Below, in pieces: positions 1 to 8,827 of a DNA stretch of 64,000 bases. Within the stretch, counting starts at the first letter, position 1. Every line of letters begins with the position of its first letter. The DNA is taken from NCBI GenBank assembly GCA_015075745.1, contig JABTTW010000001.1, positions 1,426,001 through 1,490,000 of the forward strand, given 5' to 3'. The notes under the pieces were generated by a model that saw only the letters and a program-made list of their open reading frames with translations, was not told where the DNA came from and did not search any database. The stretch comes from Planctomycetia bacterium. GTDB taxonomy: Bacteria; Planctomycetota; Phycisphaerae; UBA1845; UTPLA1. A program made the translations under genes and the position numbers.

Positions 1-344
1 GGCTGGGAGACCTGCATCTCCGCGCCGCCGACGCGAAAGACATCGCCGATGCAGACGTCGCTCTCCAGCATCCCCTGCGTCGTGAGATTCTCCCCAAAGG
101 AAGGCACTTCCAATTCTCGCCCGAGAATCGGCGACCAGTGCGCGTAGTGTTCGTGAGGGTAACAGCAGACCGCCTTATCCGGTCCGCCGTGGGATTTCTC
201 GTTCGAGACTCGATCGCCCACGAAGCCCAATGGCGTCGCCTCAAGCGGCCCCTCTACCGGGCGGCGATTAATCGACGTGCTGTACTGCTGTCCCCCGCAC
301 ATGACGATCTGCGGCCGGCCGATGTTCAATGAAACGACGCGCAT
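1..344 (-). CDS. MOSC domain protein (YiiM-like), C-terminus beyond window
   Basis: Translating the minus strand from the ATG at 344 gives a protein starting MRVVSLNIGRPQIV, with GDRVSNEKSHGGPDKAV and GENLTTQGMLE further on. This is the pattern of MOSC domains of the YiiM type (molybdenum-cofactor-related sulfur carrier fold; conserved HGGxDKAV and GENL segments). The sequence runs off the left edge after about 114 residues, so the C-terminus is missing. In-frame GTG codons at 362 and 368 are alternative starts. The gene lies only about 27 bp downstream of the oligoendopeptidase stop on the same strand, so the two are probably co-transcribed. MOSC enzymes of this group are linked to detoxification of N-hydroxylated compounds; the substrate here is unknown. 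Confidence 0.8.
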   Translation of the reverse strand, partial: MRVVSLNIGRPQIVMCGGQQYSTSINRRPVEGPLEATPLGFVGDRVSNEKSHGGPDKAVCCYPHEHYAHWSPILGRELEVPSFGENLTTQGMLESDVCIGDVFRVGGAEMQVSQ

Positions 345-371
345 CTCCTGGTTCTCCGGCACGGCCACGAT

Positions 372-2300
372 TCATCGGGCCGCGCGCTTTGCATGCTTCT
401 CGTAGAGCGATTCGAACTCCGTCAGCAACGAGTCGAACTGCGCCATCGTGTCTTCGATGGGCTTCGGGTTGGTCATATCCACGCCGGCCAGCTTGAGAAT
501 ATCCAGCGGATACTTGCTGCTGCCCGCGGATAGAAAGCTCATCAACCCTTCGACGGCGCCCTTCTCGTTATCAATGATACGTCGGCCGATGTTCGTAGCC
601 GCGCAGTGACTCGTCGCGTAGGTATATACGTAGAAGTTCCGGTAGAAGTGCGGAATGCGCAGCCCCTCGGCGGCCCCGCATTCGTCCACGGCGCAATCCG
701 CCCCATAATACTTGGCGACCAGTTCGGCGTACTTGCTCATGAGCAGCTCGCCGGTGAGCGGCGTGCCGCTCTCGGCCAGACTGTGAAAGAGCATCTCGTA
801 CTCGGCGAACATCGTCTGCCGGAATACCGTCGTGCGGATGCCTTCGATCTGCTGCTGAAGGATCAGCAGCCGCTGCGTATCGTCCGCTGCGTTGTTGAGG
901 AGGTAGTGCGCGAGCAGCACCTCGTTGACCGTGCTGGCTACCTCGGCGCAGAAGGTCGCATAGTCGCCGTAGACCAGCGGCTGGTGCTTCACCGTGTACC
1001 ACGAGTGCATCGCGTGGCCCATCTCGTGGGCGACCGTCGAACGATCGTTCATCGTCCCCGTGTAGTTCAGCAACAGGTATGGATGCGTCAGATAGGCGCC
1101 CCAGCAATATGCCCCGCTCCGCTTGTTCGGCGTCTCATAGACATCAATCCAGCGCGACTCAAACGCCTTCTTCAGCGTGCCGGTATAATCGCTGCCCAAC
1201 GGCGCCAGCCCCTTGAGGATCGTGCCCACGGCATCGTCGTAACCGATGTACGGCGTCTGGGCCTCCACCATCGGCACATACAGGTCGTACTGATGCACGT
1301 CCTCCAGGCCCATCAGTTTCTTGCGCAGTCGGACATACCGATGCAGCTTGTCCACGTGCCGGCCCACCGTCTGCACCAGGTTGTCATAAACCGACACCGG
1401 AATGTTCGGCCCGTTCAGCGCCGCCTCCCGGGCACTGGCAAATCCGCGTGCCTTCGCGAAGAACATGTGCTGCTTCACATGGCCGGACAAAAGCGCCGCC
1501 AGCGTGTTGGCCTTTGCCTGGTAGGTCTCGTGCATGCCGATGAAGGCGTCTCTGCGCACCCGGCGATCTTTTGAAAAGATGAGGTTGTAGTATCGCGCCG
1601 AGCTGAGCTGAATCTCCTTGCCGCTCTCGTCTTTAATCTTCGGAAAATCGAGATTCGTATTGGTCAACAGGCCATAGACGCTCTCGGGGGCCGACGCCAC
1701 GTCACCGGCCATCGCCAATAGCTCCTCTTCCCGCGCGGAGAGATAATGGGCGCGCTGCCGATGGATGTCCTCGATGTAATGCCGATAGACGGCCAGAGCG
1801 TCGCTGCGGGCCATCCAGTCGTGGACCGTCTCCGGTGCGATTTGCAGAATCTCCGGAACGAGCCAGCTCAGCCCCTCGGACGCCCGCGTGCCCAGCGACT
1901 GCGCCCGATCCCAACGACCCTGCGTGGCGCTGACGCTCATGTCCTCGTGATACGAAAGGCCCGCGTACAGCGTCACACGATCCAGCTCAGAAGCAAGCTC
2001 ATCCCGCGCCTTGAGCCCGGCCAATAGCGAATCGCCTGACTTGCCGAGCGTGCCTTTGAACTTCTTGAACGACTCAATAAGACCCTCGATCTTCTTGAAG
2101 GCCGCCTCGAAATCCGCGTCGCTCTTGAAGATTTCGGCGAGGTTCCATCGGCACTTCTCGGGCACGTCCGCCCGCTTCTCAAAGTGAACCGCGCCGCCGC
2201 CGCCGCCGTCCTCGGCCAGATGAATCCCGCTCTCCGCAAAGACGTTCGATGTCGCCATGATGGCACCTGCGCTGATAAGAAAAGTAAGAAACCTGAACAT
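372..2300 (-). CDS. pepF: Oligoendopeptidase F (M3B family), exported form
   Basis: This 642-residue zinc metallopeptidase of the M3B family hydrolyses short oligopeptides. The zinc site is visible as HEMGH at residues 425-429, with the third ligand most likely the Glu in FCAEVAS near residue 453; the downstream HFYRNFYVYTYATS segment is also typical of PepF. Length fits the family (about 600) plus an N-terminal hydrophobic signal of about 22 residues (MFRFLTFLISAGAIMATSNVFA). The start is supported by GGAGG seven bases upstream. Classical PepF is cytoplasmic, so the signal peptide implies a periplasmic enzyme scavenging peptides. It is the upstream partner of the MOSC gene. Family call is firm; localisation is inferred. 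Confidence 0.93.
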   Translation of the reverse strand: MFRFLTFLISAGAIMATSNVFAESGIHLAEDGGGGGAVHFEKRADVPEKCRWNLAEIFKSDADFEAAFKKIEGLIESFKKFKGTLGKSGDSLLAGLKARDELASELDRVTLYAGLSYHEDMSVSATQGRWDRAQSLGTRASEGLSWLVPEILQIAPETVHDWMARSDALAVYRHYIEDIHRQRAHYLSAREEELLAMAGDVASAPESVYGLLTNTNLDFPKIKDESGKEIQLSSARYYNLIFSKDRRVRRDAFIGMHETYQAKANTLAALLSGHVKQHMFFAKARGFASAREAALNGPNIPVSVYDNLVQTVGRHVDKLHRYVRLRKKLMGLEDVHQYDLYVPMVEAQTPYIGYDDAVGTILKGLAPLGSDYTGTLKKAFESRWIDVYETPNKRSGAYCWGAYLTHPYLLLNYTGTMNDRSTVAHEMGHAMHSWYTVKHQPLVYGDYATFCAEVASTVNEVLLAHYLLNNAADDTQRLLILQQQIEGIRTTVFRQTMFAEYEMLFHSLAESGTPLTGELLMSKYAELVAKYYGADCAVDECGAAEGLRIPHFYRNFYVYTYATSHCAATNIGRRIIDNEKGAVEGLMSFLSAGSSKYPLDILKLAGVDMTNPKPIEDTMAQFDSLLTEFESLYEKHAKRAAR

Positions 2301-2760
2301 GTGATGGCCTCCACGCGGCGCGGCGGCCTCGCCCCATCAGACGGCCGAAATCACCGCGTATGATCTGTTCAACCAGTGGCAGATTTAGCACGAATGGCCC
2401 CGATTGTATAGCGCCCACCGGCGATGACCGAGACCGCCGGATCGCGCCGCCCGGATGGTGCAGGAGTGCCGCTCTCGCGTTCGTCCAAGGCGCCCTGAGG
2501 CGTGCCGGCGGGCCGTTCGCCGGGACCATGCCGCGCTTGCCCTGACCGCGTCATGACCCTATCGGCCGCCCCAAGTCACTCGTGCAAACGATGCGACTGC
2601 GGCAATCGTCATGTTCCGTCGCGATGCGGATGACCGGCCCGACCGACACTGGGGCGTTGATGACCCGGCGGCCGAATCGGCCGTGCAGGAACGCCGAATC
2701 TTGACACGCCTGCGATCCGACTTTCTAATGCCTGATCCCCGGAAACGCATGGTTTCCCAA
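2301..2760. other. Gene-free spacer between pepF and tRNA-Ala
   Basis: About 460 bases upstream of pepF and of the tRNA. It presumably contains promoters for both, diverging, but no convincing -35/-10 pair, hairpin or repeat was seen. Short open frames here lack ribosome binding sites and family resemblance. Confidence 0.5.
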
Positions 2761-2833
<73 letters not shown>

Positions 2834-3059
2834 TTTTTCTTGGAACAATTCTTTCTCCTTCAGAGATCGGACTTTCGCCGGGCGGACCGACGGTGTCGGG
2901 GCAAATCCCGCGCCGCGCAAGACTCGGCACGTCTATTTCGGCCTGGAGGTCATTCAGGAATACGAGTGCGGCGGGGCGGCCAGCGTCGGCTCATGCACCT
3001 CGGCCCCGCTACTGGTCCGCGACTTTGTCCACGGCGACCCCCAGCGGTATCCTGAAGTC

Positions 3060-4073
3060 GTGGCCATGCAGACGTACACGATCAACTTCCCCAACCCGGA
3101 GGACCCGCCGGTCTCGGTGCCGTCGGCCGCCTATCACTATCTGCACGATGTGCTCGGCAGCGTGATCGGCCTCGTGAACGACGCGGGCGAACTTGTCGAG
3201 CAATACACCTACGACCCCTACGGCAAGGTGTTCATCGAGAAGTGGGACGCGGCGGCCAACGGCGGCGCGGGGGCGTGGCTTGCATCCGCCGAGCCGACCA
3301 GCGGCAAGCTGCCGGTCTCCTCGATCGGCAACCCGTTCCTGTGGACCGGCCACCGCTACGACGCGGCCGTCGGGCTCTACGCCACGCTTTACCGCACCTA
3401 CTCGCCGACCCTCGGCCGCTGGCTGCAACGGGATCCTGCCGAGTACATCGACGGGGTCAATCTTTATGAGGCGATGCGTAGTAATCCCGTTGTTTTTACT
3501 GATCCTTTTGGAGACGCTGTTCCGCTTGTAGCCGGTGCTGTCGTCGGCCTCTCCACTGCCGAGACCATCGCGGCATCATTCGGATTGACTCTTACTGCAT
3601 GCATGGCGACGCCAAGTTGCAGAGATGCGGTTTACGAAGGTCTGAGAGATGGCGTTCGCGAAACAGCTAACGTAATATCTCGCGCGGCGGAGAGAATTGC
3701 GGACAGGGCATGGAGGCTACGAAGAGCGATCGAACGGAGATTTAGAGATGGATACCGTAGGCGCGGAGATTGCACCCCAGGCCAACATGATGCATTGCAA
3801 GCGGCAGTTGAAATGGCGTGCAAGGAGAAGGCAGGTGAGCGAAGTTGTGTCGGCGTGTCAGACTGCAAGACCATACTTGCGAATCTTGCAAAGAATGCCG
3901 CCTGCAATGCCGCGAGAAACAGAATCAACATGCTGTGCTTTGGGGGCGGAAACTTAGGTCACCAAACTGCGGCAAACCAGTCTGCGACTGCAATGGGGAC
4001 GTGTGTCTCGCAGGGAATCGCCAATCACTGCTTCAAGAGGCACGAACGTCCCGGCCATGGTTGTAATAAGTAG
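3060..4073 (+). CDS. RHS-core polymorphic toxin, N-terminally truncated, Ntox16-like C-terminal domain
   Basis: The 337-residue product begins in the last RHS/YD repeats (YHYLHDVLGSVIGLVNDAGE, YDPYGKVF, GHRYDAAVGLYATLYRTYSP) and the core signature LGRWLQRDPAEYIDGVNLYE near residues 120-140. This precedes the junction where toxin tips are swapped. The tip has a helical stretch and then, from residue 238, a Cys-rich domain (C238, C254, C263, C269, C282, C293, C315, C324) with CTPGQHDALQ, RINMLCFGGG and NLGHQ. This resembles the predicted polymorphic toxin domain Ntox16, recalled from family knowledge and not searched. The GTG start is arbitrary: the same frame stays open with RHS-like sequence (TRHVYFGLEVIQEYE) back to about 2917 and into the tRNA. 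The normal shell-forming N-terminus of over 1000 residues is absent, so it is probably a displaced or orphan tip cassette. The DUF6714-like immunity candidate follows. Confidence 0.8.
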   Translation: MAMQTYTINFPNPEDPPVSVPSAAYHYLHDVLGSVIGLVNDAGELVEQYTYDPYGKVFIEKWDAAANGGAGAWLASAEPTSGKLPVSSIGNPFLWTGHRYDAAVGLYATLYRTYSPTLGRWLQRDPAEYIDGVNLYEAMRSNPVVFTDPFGDAVPLVAGAVVGLSTAETIAASFGLTLTACMATPSCRDAVYEGLRDGVRETANVISRAAERIADRAWRLRRAIERRFRDGYRRRGDCTPGQHDALQAAVEMACKEKAGERSCVGVSDCKTILANLAKNAACNAARNRINMLCFGGGNLGHQTAANQSATAMGTCVSQGIANHCFKRHERPGHGCNK

Positions 4074-4149
4074 CAGGACGATGCATTGTCTTCATCGCTT
4101 ACAAACGTTTACAAATCCGCGCGTAGCTAGAGTAAATAGGACTTCTGCG

Positions 4150-4680
4150 ATGGATTCGAAACATGACGTGCGACAAATGATCCAGGAGGCGTTCTCCGGT
4201 GTTCGACATCCTGGCGATTGGTGCCTCCGAGGAAGTGACGAAGGCGACGAGCCTTTTCTTACGGAAGAGGAATTCTCTGGAAAGCACGACTGGCGAGATC
4301 TTACTCCAGAGTTTCTCGACAATTCGCCCGATGGATTTGGCTCCGCCTTGAGTTTCCTATCTGACGAGGCATTTCACTTTTTCATACCGGCCTATCTCAT
4401 CGCAGACGTTGAGGGAGCTCTCAAGAATGTAAATCCTTCCTTTTATCTCTACCACGGTCTATTAGACGAATCCAAGATCAAGAAGGTAAATCCGGAAAGG
4501 TACGGAGAGCGAACATGGTTTCAGGCGGCGTCCCACAGGCTTTCCGTTTTTAGCCGTCCTGAGTCAGCAGCCATAGTTTCCTATCTGCTCTTTGTTCGCG
4601 ACCGAGATTCGTACACTCGAGATTTCATTAATCAAGCTCTGCAAAATTACTGGTTTGATCGAGCTGGGATCTCTGTTTGA
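4150..4680 (+). CDS. DUF6714-like protein, probable immunity protein for the upstream RHS tip
   Basis: This 176-residue soluble protein contains IQEAFSGVRHPGDW near the N-terminus and LSFLSDEAFHFFIPAYLIAD in the middle. That layout (AF..V..PGD, then FLSDEAFHFFIPAYL) is what I associate with DUF6714, small proteins often found beside toxin tips. The ATG at 4150 is chosen because the domain starts there; the longer frame from 4003 would overlap the toxin gene and adds a non-conserved leader. It follows the RHS toxin by 76 bp on the same strand. Both genes are visibly lower in GC than the flanking housekeeping genes, consistent with transfer. The immunity role is inferred from position and family. 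Confidence 0.65.
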   Translation: MDSKHDVRQMIQEAFSGVRHPGDWCLRGSDEGDEPFLTEEEFSGKHDWRDLTPEFLDNSPDGFGSALSFLSDEAFHFFIPAYLIADVEGALKNVNPSFYLYHGLLDESKIKKVNPERYGERTWFQAASHRLSVFSRPESAAIVSYLLFVRDRDSYTRDFINQALQNYWFDRAGISV

Positions 4681-4952
4681 TCGTCTTTTGGCACCTTCAA
4701 GAAACCTATTGACGTATGGAGAGTTAATCGAATCAGATTATGTTAGCCGATCTCGCGCGGGTCCACCAGCGAGGGGCCAAATTGTCGCGGAGCTTTCAAT
4801 TCAGTTTCGGACCGACGTCATTTGGATGCGCGCCCGTGAAAACGACGTGCTAGAAGAAGCGTTAGACTCGCGAACCGGTGCAGGCGCCCAGCGGCATTTT
4901 ACTCGAATCTCATTCGAGTCCGGGCTGGCGACGTGGATGATCGGTAGACCCG

Positions 4953-5060
4953 CTACGCGGCGCGGTAGTAGTGGGGGAGCAACCCGCCCAGGAGCTTCTG
5001 ACAGCGGACGCGATCGATGTTCTTGTTGGCGCTGCCGACCCTTGGCGGTCCCGTTGCTGC
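4953..5060 (-). pseudogene. C-terminal scar of an rve-type integrase/transposase
   Basis: The minus strand, ending at a TAG at 4953-4955, reads NKNIDRVRCQKLLGGLLPHY followed by YRAA and stop. I recognise the RLGGLL..YYREAA tail as the usual C-terminus of integrase-core transposases common in Planctomycetota. Nothing of the catalytic core is present. It lies between the immunity gene and the second RHS fragment and marks earlier mobile-element activity. Recognition rests on about 25 residues only. Confidence 0.4.
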
Positions 5061-5073
5061 CGACGCCGTACGT

Positions 5074-5163
5074 CGATGGGTGTTCCACTACCTGCACGAC
5101 GCCCTGGGCAGCGTGATCGGCCTCGTGAATGACGCGGGCGAGCTGGTCGAGCGGTACACCTAA
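5074..5163 (+). pseudogene. RHS fragment, left half, split by IS1380-family element
   Basis: The frame encodes FHYLHDALGSVIGLVNDAGE and then LVERYT followed by TAA. It is nearly identical in protein to residues 22-50 of the intact RHS tip at 3.1 kb. The expected next residues (YDPYGKVF) are found on the other side of the insertion sequence at 6755. The stop codon TAA replaces the TAC (Tyr) of the intact copy and forms part of the 4-bp target duplication. Confidence 0.85.
5160..5163. repeat. Target-site duplication, left copy (CTAA)
   Basis: CTAA directly precedes the left inverted repeat and is repeated at 6755-6758 directly after the right one. A 4-bp duplication is normal for IS1380-family elements. 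Confidence 0.85.
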
Positions 5164-6754
5164 CCCGAATATTTCATCAGGTCGGCGTTGAATAGGAATA
5201 GAAAAAGCCTCGAAGCCCTGTAGACTGGGGTTTCGTAAGAACATTCCGGTCCATAGGCAGGGAGGCTTTTTCGTGACAGACTGTAACAGCAAACCGATGT
5301 TCTTTTCCAGTCTCGGCCGCAAGAAAATCGTGGCCGATTTCACAGGCGGAACGCTCACCTCAGACGCCGGGGGTCTGCTGCTTCGGGAGGTCGAGCGGCG
5401 TCTGGGCCTGGTCGATCAACTGGCCGGGGTCATCAACGACCCGCGTGATCCGGCCCGAATTCAACATGACCAGCGGGTCATGCTGGCCCAGCGCATCTTT
5501 GCCATTGCGATGGGCTACGAAGATCTCAACGACCATCAAGCCCTGCGGAGCGATCCCGTGCTGGCGGTCCTGACCGGGCGGCCGCCGAGCGCGGATGAGC
5601 CGCTGGCCAGCAGTCCGACCTTGTGCCGGCTGGAGAACCGCGTCACGCGCGGCGACCTGGCACGAATGTCGCGTGTGCTGGTGGAGCAGTTCATCGCGTC
5701 CTATGAATCGCCGCCGGAGGAATTGATCCTCGACTTCGACGCGACCGACGATCCGATCCACGGCAACCAGGAAGGCCGCTTCTTCCACGGCTATTACGAC
5801 CACCACTGCTTCCTACCGCTGTATGTGTTCTGCGGCTCGCGGCTGCTGGTCTCCTACCTGCGGCCCAGCAACATCGACGGGGCCCATCACGCCTGGCCCA
5901 TCCTGAAGCTGCTGGTGCAGCGCTTGCGACAGGCGTGGCCCGGGGTGCGGATCATCGTCCGCGGGGATTCCGGCTTCTGCCGCCGGCGAATGATGAAATG
6001 GTGCGACCGGCACGGCGTCAAGTACGTGCTGGGCCTGGCCCGCAACACCGTCCTGGAGAAAGCGGCCGAGTCCTTCATGCAGGCGGCCGAGGCCCAGTTC
6101 GCCACCACGCAGCAGAAGGTGCGGAACTTCCACGAGATCGAGTACGCGGCGCAGACCTGGGATCGCCCGCGCCGCGTGATCGTCAAGGCCGAGCGGCTGG
6201 TTCAGGGGCCCAACGTTCGATTCGTGGTGACCAACCTGACCGACCGCACGCCGAACGATATCTACGACGGTCTGTACACGGCCCGCGGCGACATGGAGAA
6301 CCGCATCAAGGAGCAGCAGCTCGGGCTCTTCGCCGATCGCACCAGTTGCCACGCCTTCCTGGCCAATCAGTTCCGGCTGCTGTTGTCCTCGGCGGCCTAC
6401 GTCCTGGTGGAAACGCTGCGCCGCACGGCCCTGGCCGGCACCGAACTGGCCGAGGCCCAGGTGAACACCATTCGCCTGAAACTCCTCAAGGTCGCCGCGC
6501 GGGTGGTCGTCTCCGTGCGCCGCGTCGTACTGCGACTGTCGAGCAGCTGCCCCCTGCAGGACCTGTGGCGATCCCTGGTTCCACGACTCCGCCTGATCCC
6601 GCCCGCCCCATCATGACCCGAAAAACAACCTGATCACCGCTTGGGGGTAAGGGGGCTCTGCGCGCCCCAACCTCCACCTTCATCCCTCCGCTCACGCACA
6701 AAGCCGAAAAACTCCGTCCATCACCATTCGAAGATCACTGATGAAATATGCGGG
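5164..6754 (+). mobile_element. Complete IS1380-family insertion sequence
   Basis: A 1591-bp element bounded by 17-bp imperfect inverted repeats: CCCGAATATTTCATCAG at 5164-5180, and the inverse of CCCGCATATTTCATCAG at 6738-6754, one mismatch. It is flanked by the CTAA duplication. It carries one intact transposase gene on the + strand and sits inside an RHS fragment, whose two halves join cleanly when the element and one duplication are removed. An intact frame and near-perfect ends suggest recent insertion and possible mobility. Confidence 0.95.
5273..6616 (+). CDS. IS1380-family DDE transposase
   Basis: A 447-residue transposase with a GTG start at 5273. Family hallmarks are the N-terminal FTGGTLTSDAGGLLLREVE segment, ILDFDATDDPIHGNQEG with the first catalytic Asp at about 156, RGDSGFC with the second Asp at about 232, and RGDMENRIKEQQ with the catalytic Glu at about 342. 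Length matches the family (about 420-460). There is a 93-bp non-coding lead from the left inverted repeat to the start codon and about 120 bp after the stop. The frame is unbroken, so the protein is probably functional. A GGAGG sequence lies upstream of the start. Confidence 0.95.
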   Translation: MTDCNSKPMFFSSLGRKKIVADFTGGTLTSDAGGLLLREVERRLGLVDQLAGVINDPRDPARIQHDQRVMLAQRIFAIAMGYEDLNDHQALRSDPVLAVLTGRPPSADEPLASSPTLCRLENRVTRGDLARMSRVLVEQFIASYESPPEELILDFDATDDPIHGNQEGRFFHGYYDHHCFLPLYVFCGSRLLVSYLRPSNIDGAHHAWPILKLLVQRLRQAWPGVRIIVRGDSGFCRRRMMKWCDRHGVKYVLGLARNTVLEKAAESFMQAAEAQFATTQQKVRNFHEIEYAAQTWDRPRRVIVKAERLVQGPNVRFVVTNLTDRTPNDIYDGLYTARGDMENRIKEQQLGLFADRTSCHAFLANQFRLLLSSAAYVLVETLRRTALAGTELAEAQVNTIRLKLLKVAARVVVSVRRVVLRLSSSCPLQDLWRSLVPRLRLIPPAPS

Positions 6755-6988
6755 CTAAGACCCCTACGGCAAGGTGTTTATTGAGAAGTGGGACGCGGCG
6801 GCGGATGGCGGCGCGGGCGCGTGGGCGGCGAGCGAGACGGACTGCGGCTCGTCCACCTGCGGCAAGCTGCCGGTCTCGTCGGTCGGCAAGGCGTTCCCAT
6901 GGACCGACCACCGCTACGACGCGACCGTAGTGGCTCCCACGCCACGCATTTCCGCATCTACTCCCCGACCCTCGGCAGCCCGATCTGA
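6755..6988 (+). pseudogene. RHS fragment, right half, frameshifted and truncated
   Basis: After the CTAA duplication the sequence resumes with PYGKVFIEKWDAAADGGAG and KAFPWTDHRYDATV, matching the RHS core of the gene at 3.1 kb. Near 6930 the reading frame shifts: the continuation (FRIYSPTLG) is found in another frame and ends at the TGA at 6986-6988, before the LGRWLQRDP core and any toxin tip. This copy was therefore decayed independently of the IS insertion. Confidence 0.85.
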
Positions 6989-7090
6989 AGCGCAATACCG
7001 CGCAGTGTTACACTTCGCTGCCCCTCAAGTGTAGCGCAGGTGCCGACGCCGCACTCCAAACTGCGGTACCGCCGCATTGTCCTGCCTACG

Positions 7091-8587
7091 TCATGCGGTC
7101 TGAGGAACGGCGGCGCCCTTCTTCTGAAACTCGGACACGTCGATCCCCAGCCTCTTGGCTACACGAGCCCCGTAGTCCTCGTCCGCCCTGAAGAAATGGC
7201 AGAGCTGCCGCATCTGGACTTCCTTCCGCGCCTGGCCCAGCACGCCCGCGACGCGCGTCGCCAGCCGGTCCCGATGCCCGTTGTCGAACATTCGATAGAG
7301 ATTGCCCGCCTGGGTGAAATCATCGTGGTCCACGGTTGAATCGTATCGATCGACGATGACCTGACCGAGATTCCACGCGGGATCCTTGAACCGCGCGTCG
7401 GGCTCGGGCGCGCCCTCGCGCGAATTCGGCCAGTAATTCGGCCGACCGCCGTAGTTGCTCGCCGTCGCCATCGCGCCGTCCCTCGAGTAATTCATCACCG
7501 GGCAGCGCGGCTTGTTGACGGGAATTTCGCGATAATTCACGCCGAGACGGTACAGGTGCGTGTCCTGATAGCTCATCAGTCTCGCTTGCAGCATCTTGTC
7601 AGGGCTCGTGCTGATGCCCGGCACCAGCGAGCTGGGGCTGAACGCGGCCTGCTCAATCTCGGCAAAATAATTCTCAGGGTTCCGATTCAGTTCGAGAATC
7701 CCCACCTCGATCAGCGGGAACTCCGCATGCGGCCAGACCTTGGTTAGGTCGAACGGGTTCCACTGAAACTTGTCCGCCTGGGCCTGCGTCATGACCTGAA
7801 TGCAGAACCGCCACTTGGGGAATTCGCCCTTCTCAATCGAGGTGAACAGGTCCCGCTGGTGCGTCTCGCGGTCCTCGCCGATCCGCTTCGCCGCCTCATC
7901 GTCCATCCAGCACTTGATGCCCTGCATGGTCTTGAAGTGGAACTTACACCAGATGCGCTCGCCTTTGGCGTTGATCAGGGAGTAGGCGTGGCTGCCGTAC
8001 CCATTCATGTTTCGCAGGCTGGCCGGGATGCCGCGATCGCTGAACAAAATGGTGACTTGATGCAGCGACTCGGGGCAAAGTGACCAGAAGTCCCACTGCA
8101 TGTCCATGTCGCGCAGGTTTGTTTTGGGATCGCGCTTCTGCGTATGAATGAAGTTCTGAAACTTGTACGGATCGCGGACGAAGAAGACCGGCGTATTGTT
8201 GCCCACCATGTCCCAGTTGCCTTCGTCCGTGTAGAACTTCAGGGAGAATCCGCGAACATCGCGCTCGGCGTCAGCGGCGCCGCGCTCGCCGGCAACCGTG
8301 GAGAATCGGGCGACCACATCCGTCTTCTTGCCGACTTTGCTCAGGAAATCAGCTCTTGTGTATTTGGAAATATCATGGGTAACGGTGAATGTGCCGTGAG
8401 CTCCGGAACCCTTGGCATGCACAACGCGCTCGGGAATCCGCTCACGATTGAACAATTGCATCTGCTCGAGAAGCTGGACGTCCTGCATCAGCACCGGACC
8501 GCGCTCGCCGGCCGTCAGTGCCTGCTGCATGCCAATCGGACATCCATCCGCCGTCGTGAGTATGGGCTTGTCCTTCTTTTCCGTCAT
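7091..8587 (-). CDS. katA: Monofunctional haem catalase
   Basis: A small-subunit (about 500-residue) catalase converting hydrogen peroxide to water and oxygen in the cytoplasm. Counting from the ATG at 8587 it has 498 residues. The distal haem pocket shows RVVHAKG with His57 and DMVGNNTPVFF with Asn130; the proximal haem ligand is Tyr340 in RLMSYQDTHLYRLG. An upstream in-frame start at 8629 exists, but AGGGAG six bases before 8587 favours the shorter form. It stands alone, downstream of the RHS debris. No catalase-type regulator (OxyR or PerR) is nearby, and no clear promoter was recognised in the 240-bp spacer upstream. Confidence 0.96.
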   Translation of the reverse strand: MTEKKDKPILTTADGCPIGMQQALTAGERGPVLMQDVQLLEQMQLFNRERIPERVVHAKGSGAHGTFTVTHDISKYTRADFLSKVGKKTDVVARFSTVAGERGAADAERDVRGFSLKFYTDEGNWDMVGNNTPVFFVRDPYKFQNFIHTQKRDPKTNLRDMDMQWDFWSLCPESLHQVTILFSDRGIPASLRNMNGYGSHAYSLINAKGERIWCKFHFKTMQGIKCWMDDEAAKRIGEDRETHQRDLFTSIEKGEFPKWRFCIQVMTQAQADKFQWNPFDLTKVWPHAEFPLIEVGILELNRNPENYFAEIEQAAFSPSSLVPGISTSPDKMLQARLMSYQDTHLYRLGVNYREIPVNKPRCPVMNYSRDGAMATASNYGGRPNYWPNSREGAPEPDARFKDPAWNLGQVIVDRYDSTVDHDDFTQAGNLYRMFDNGHRDRLATRVAGVLGQARKEVQMRQLCHFFRADEDYGARVAKRLGIDVSEFQKKGAAVPQTA

Positions 8588-8827
8588 TGAATGCTCCCTT
8601 GAAGACGTCGTTTTCCGCTCCCGCGCCAAGTCGCCAGGGCGCGCCGCAAGCAGTTTGCGAACCGCGATTAATTCGGTCGCGCAAGACAGGAGAGGATAGT
8701 TTGCCAGACCAGGAATTGCTTCCCGTTATTTGCGAATCTCCGGGATTCTAAGCTGTGTCCCCGGAAATTTACAGGCCCGGCACGCAGGACCCGACATCGG
8801 CGATGAATCATCACCAATCGCGAAAAA

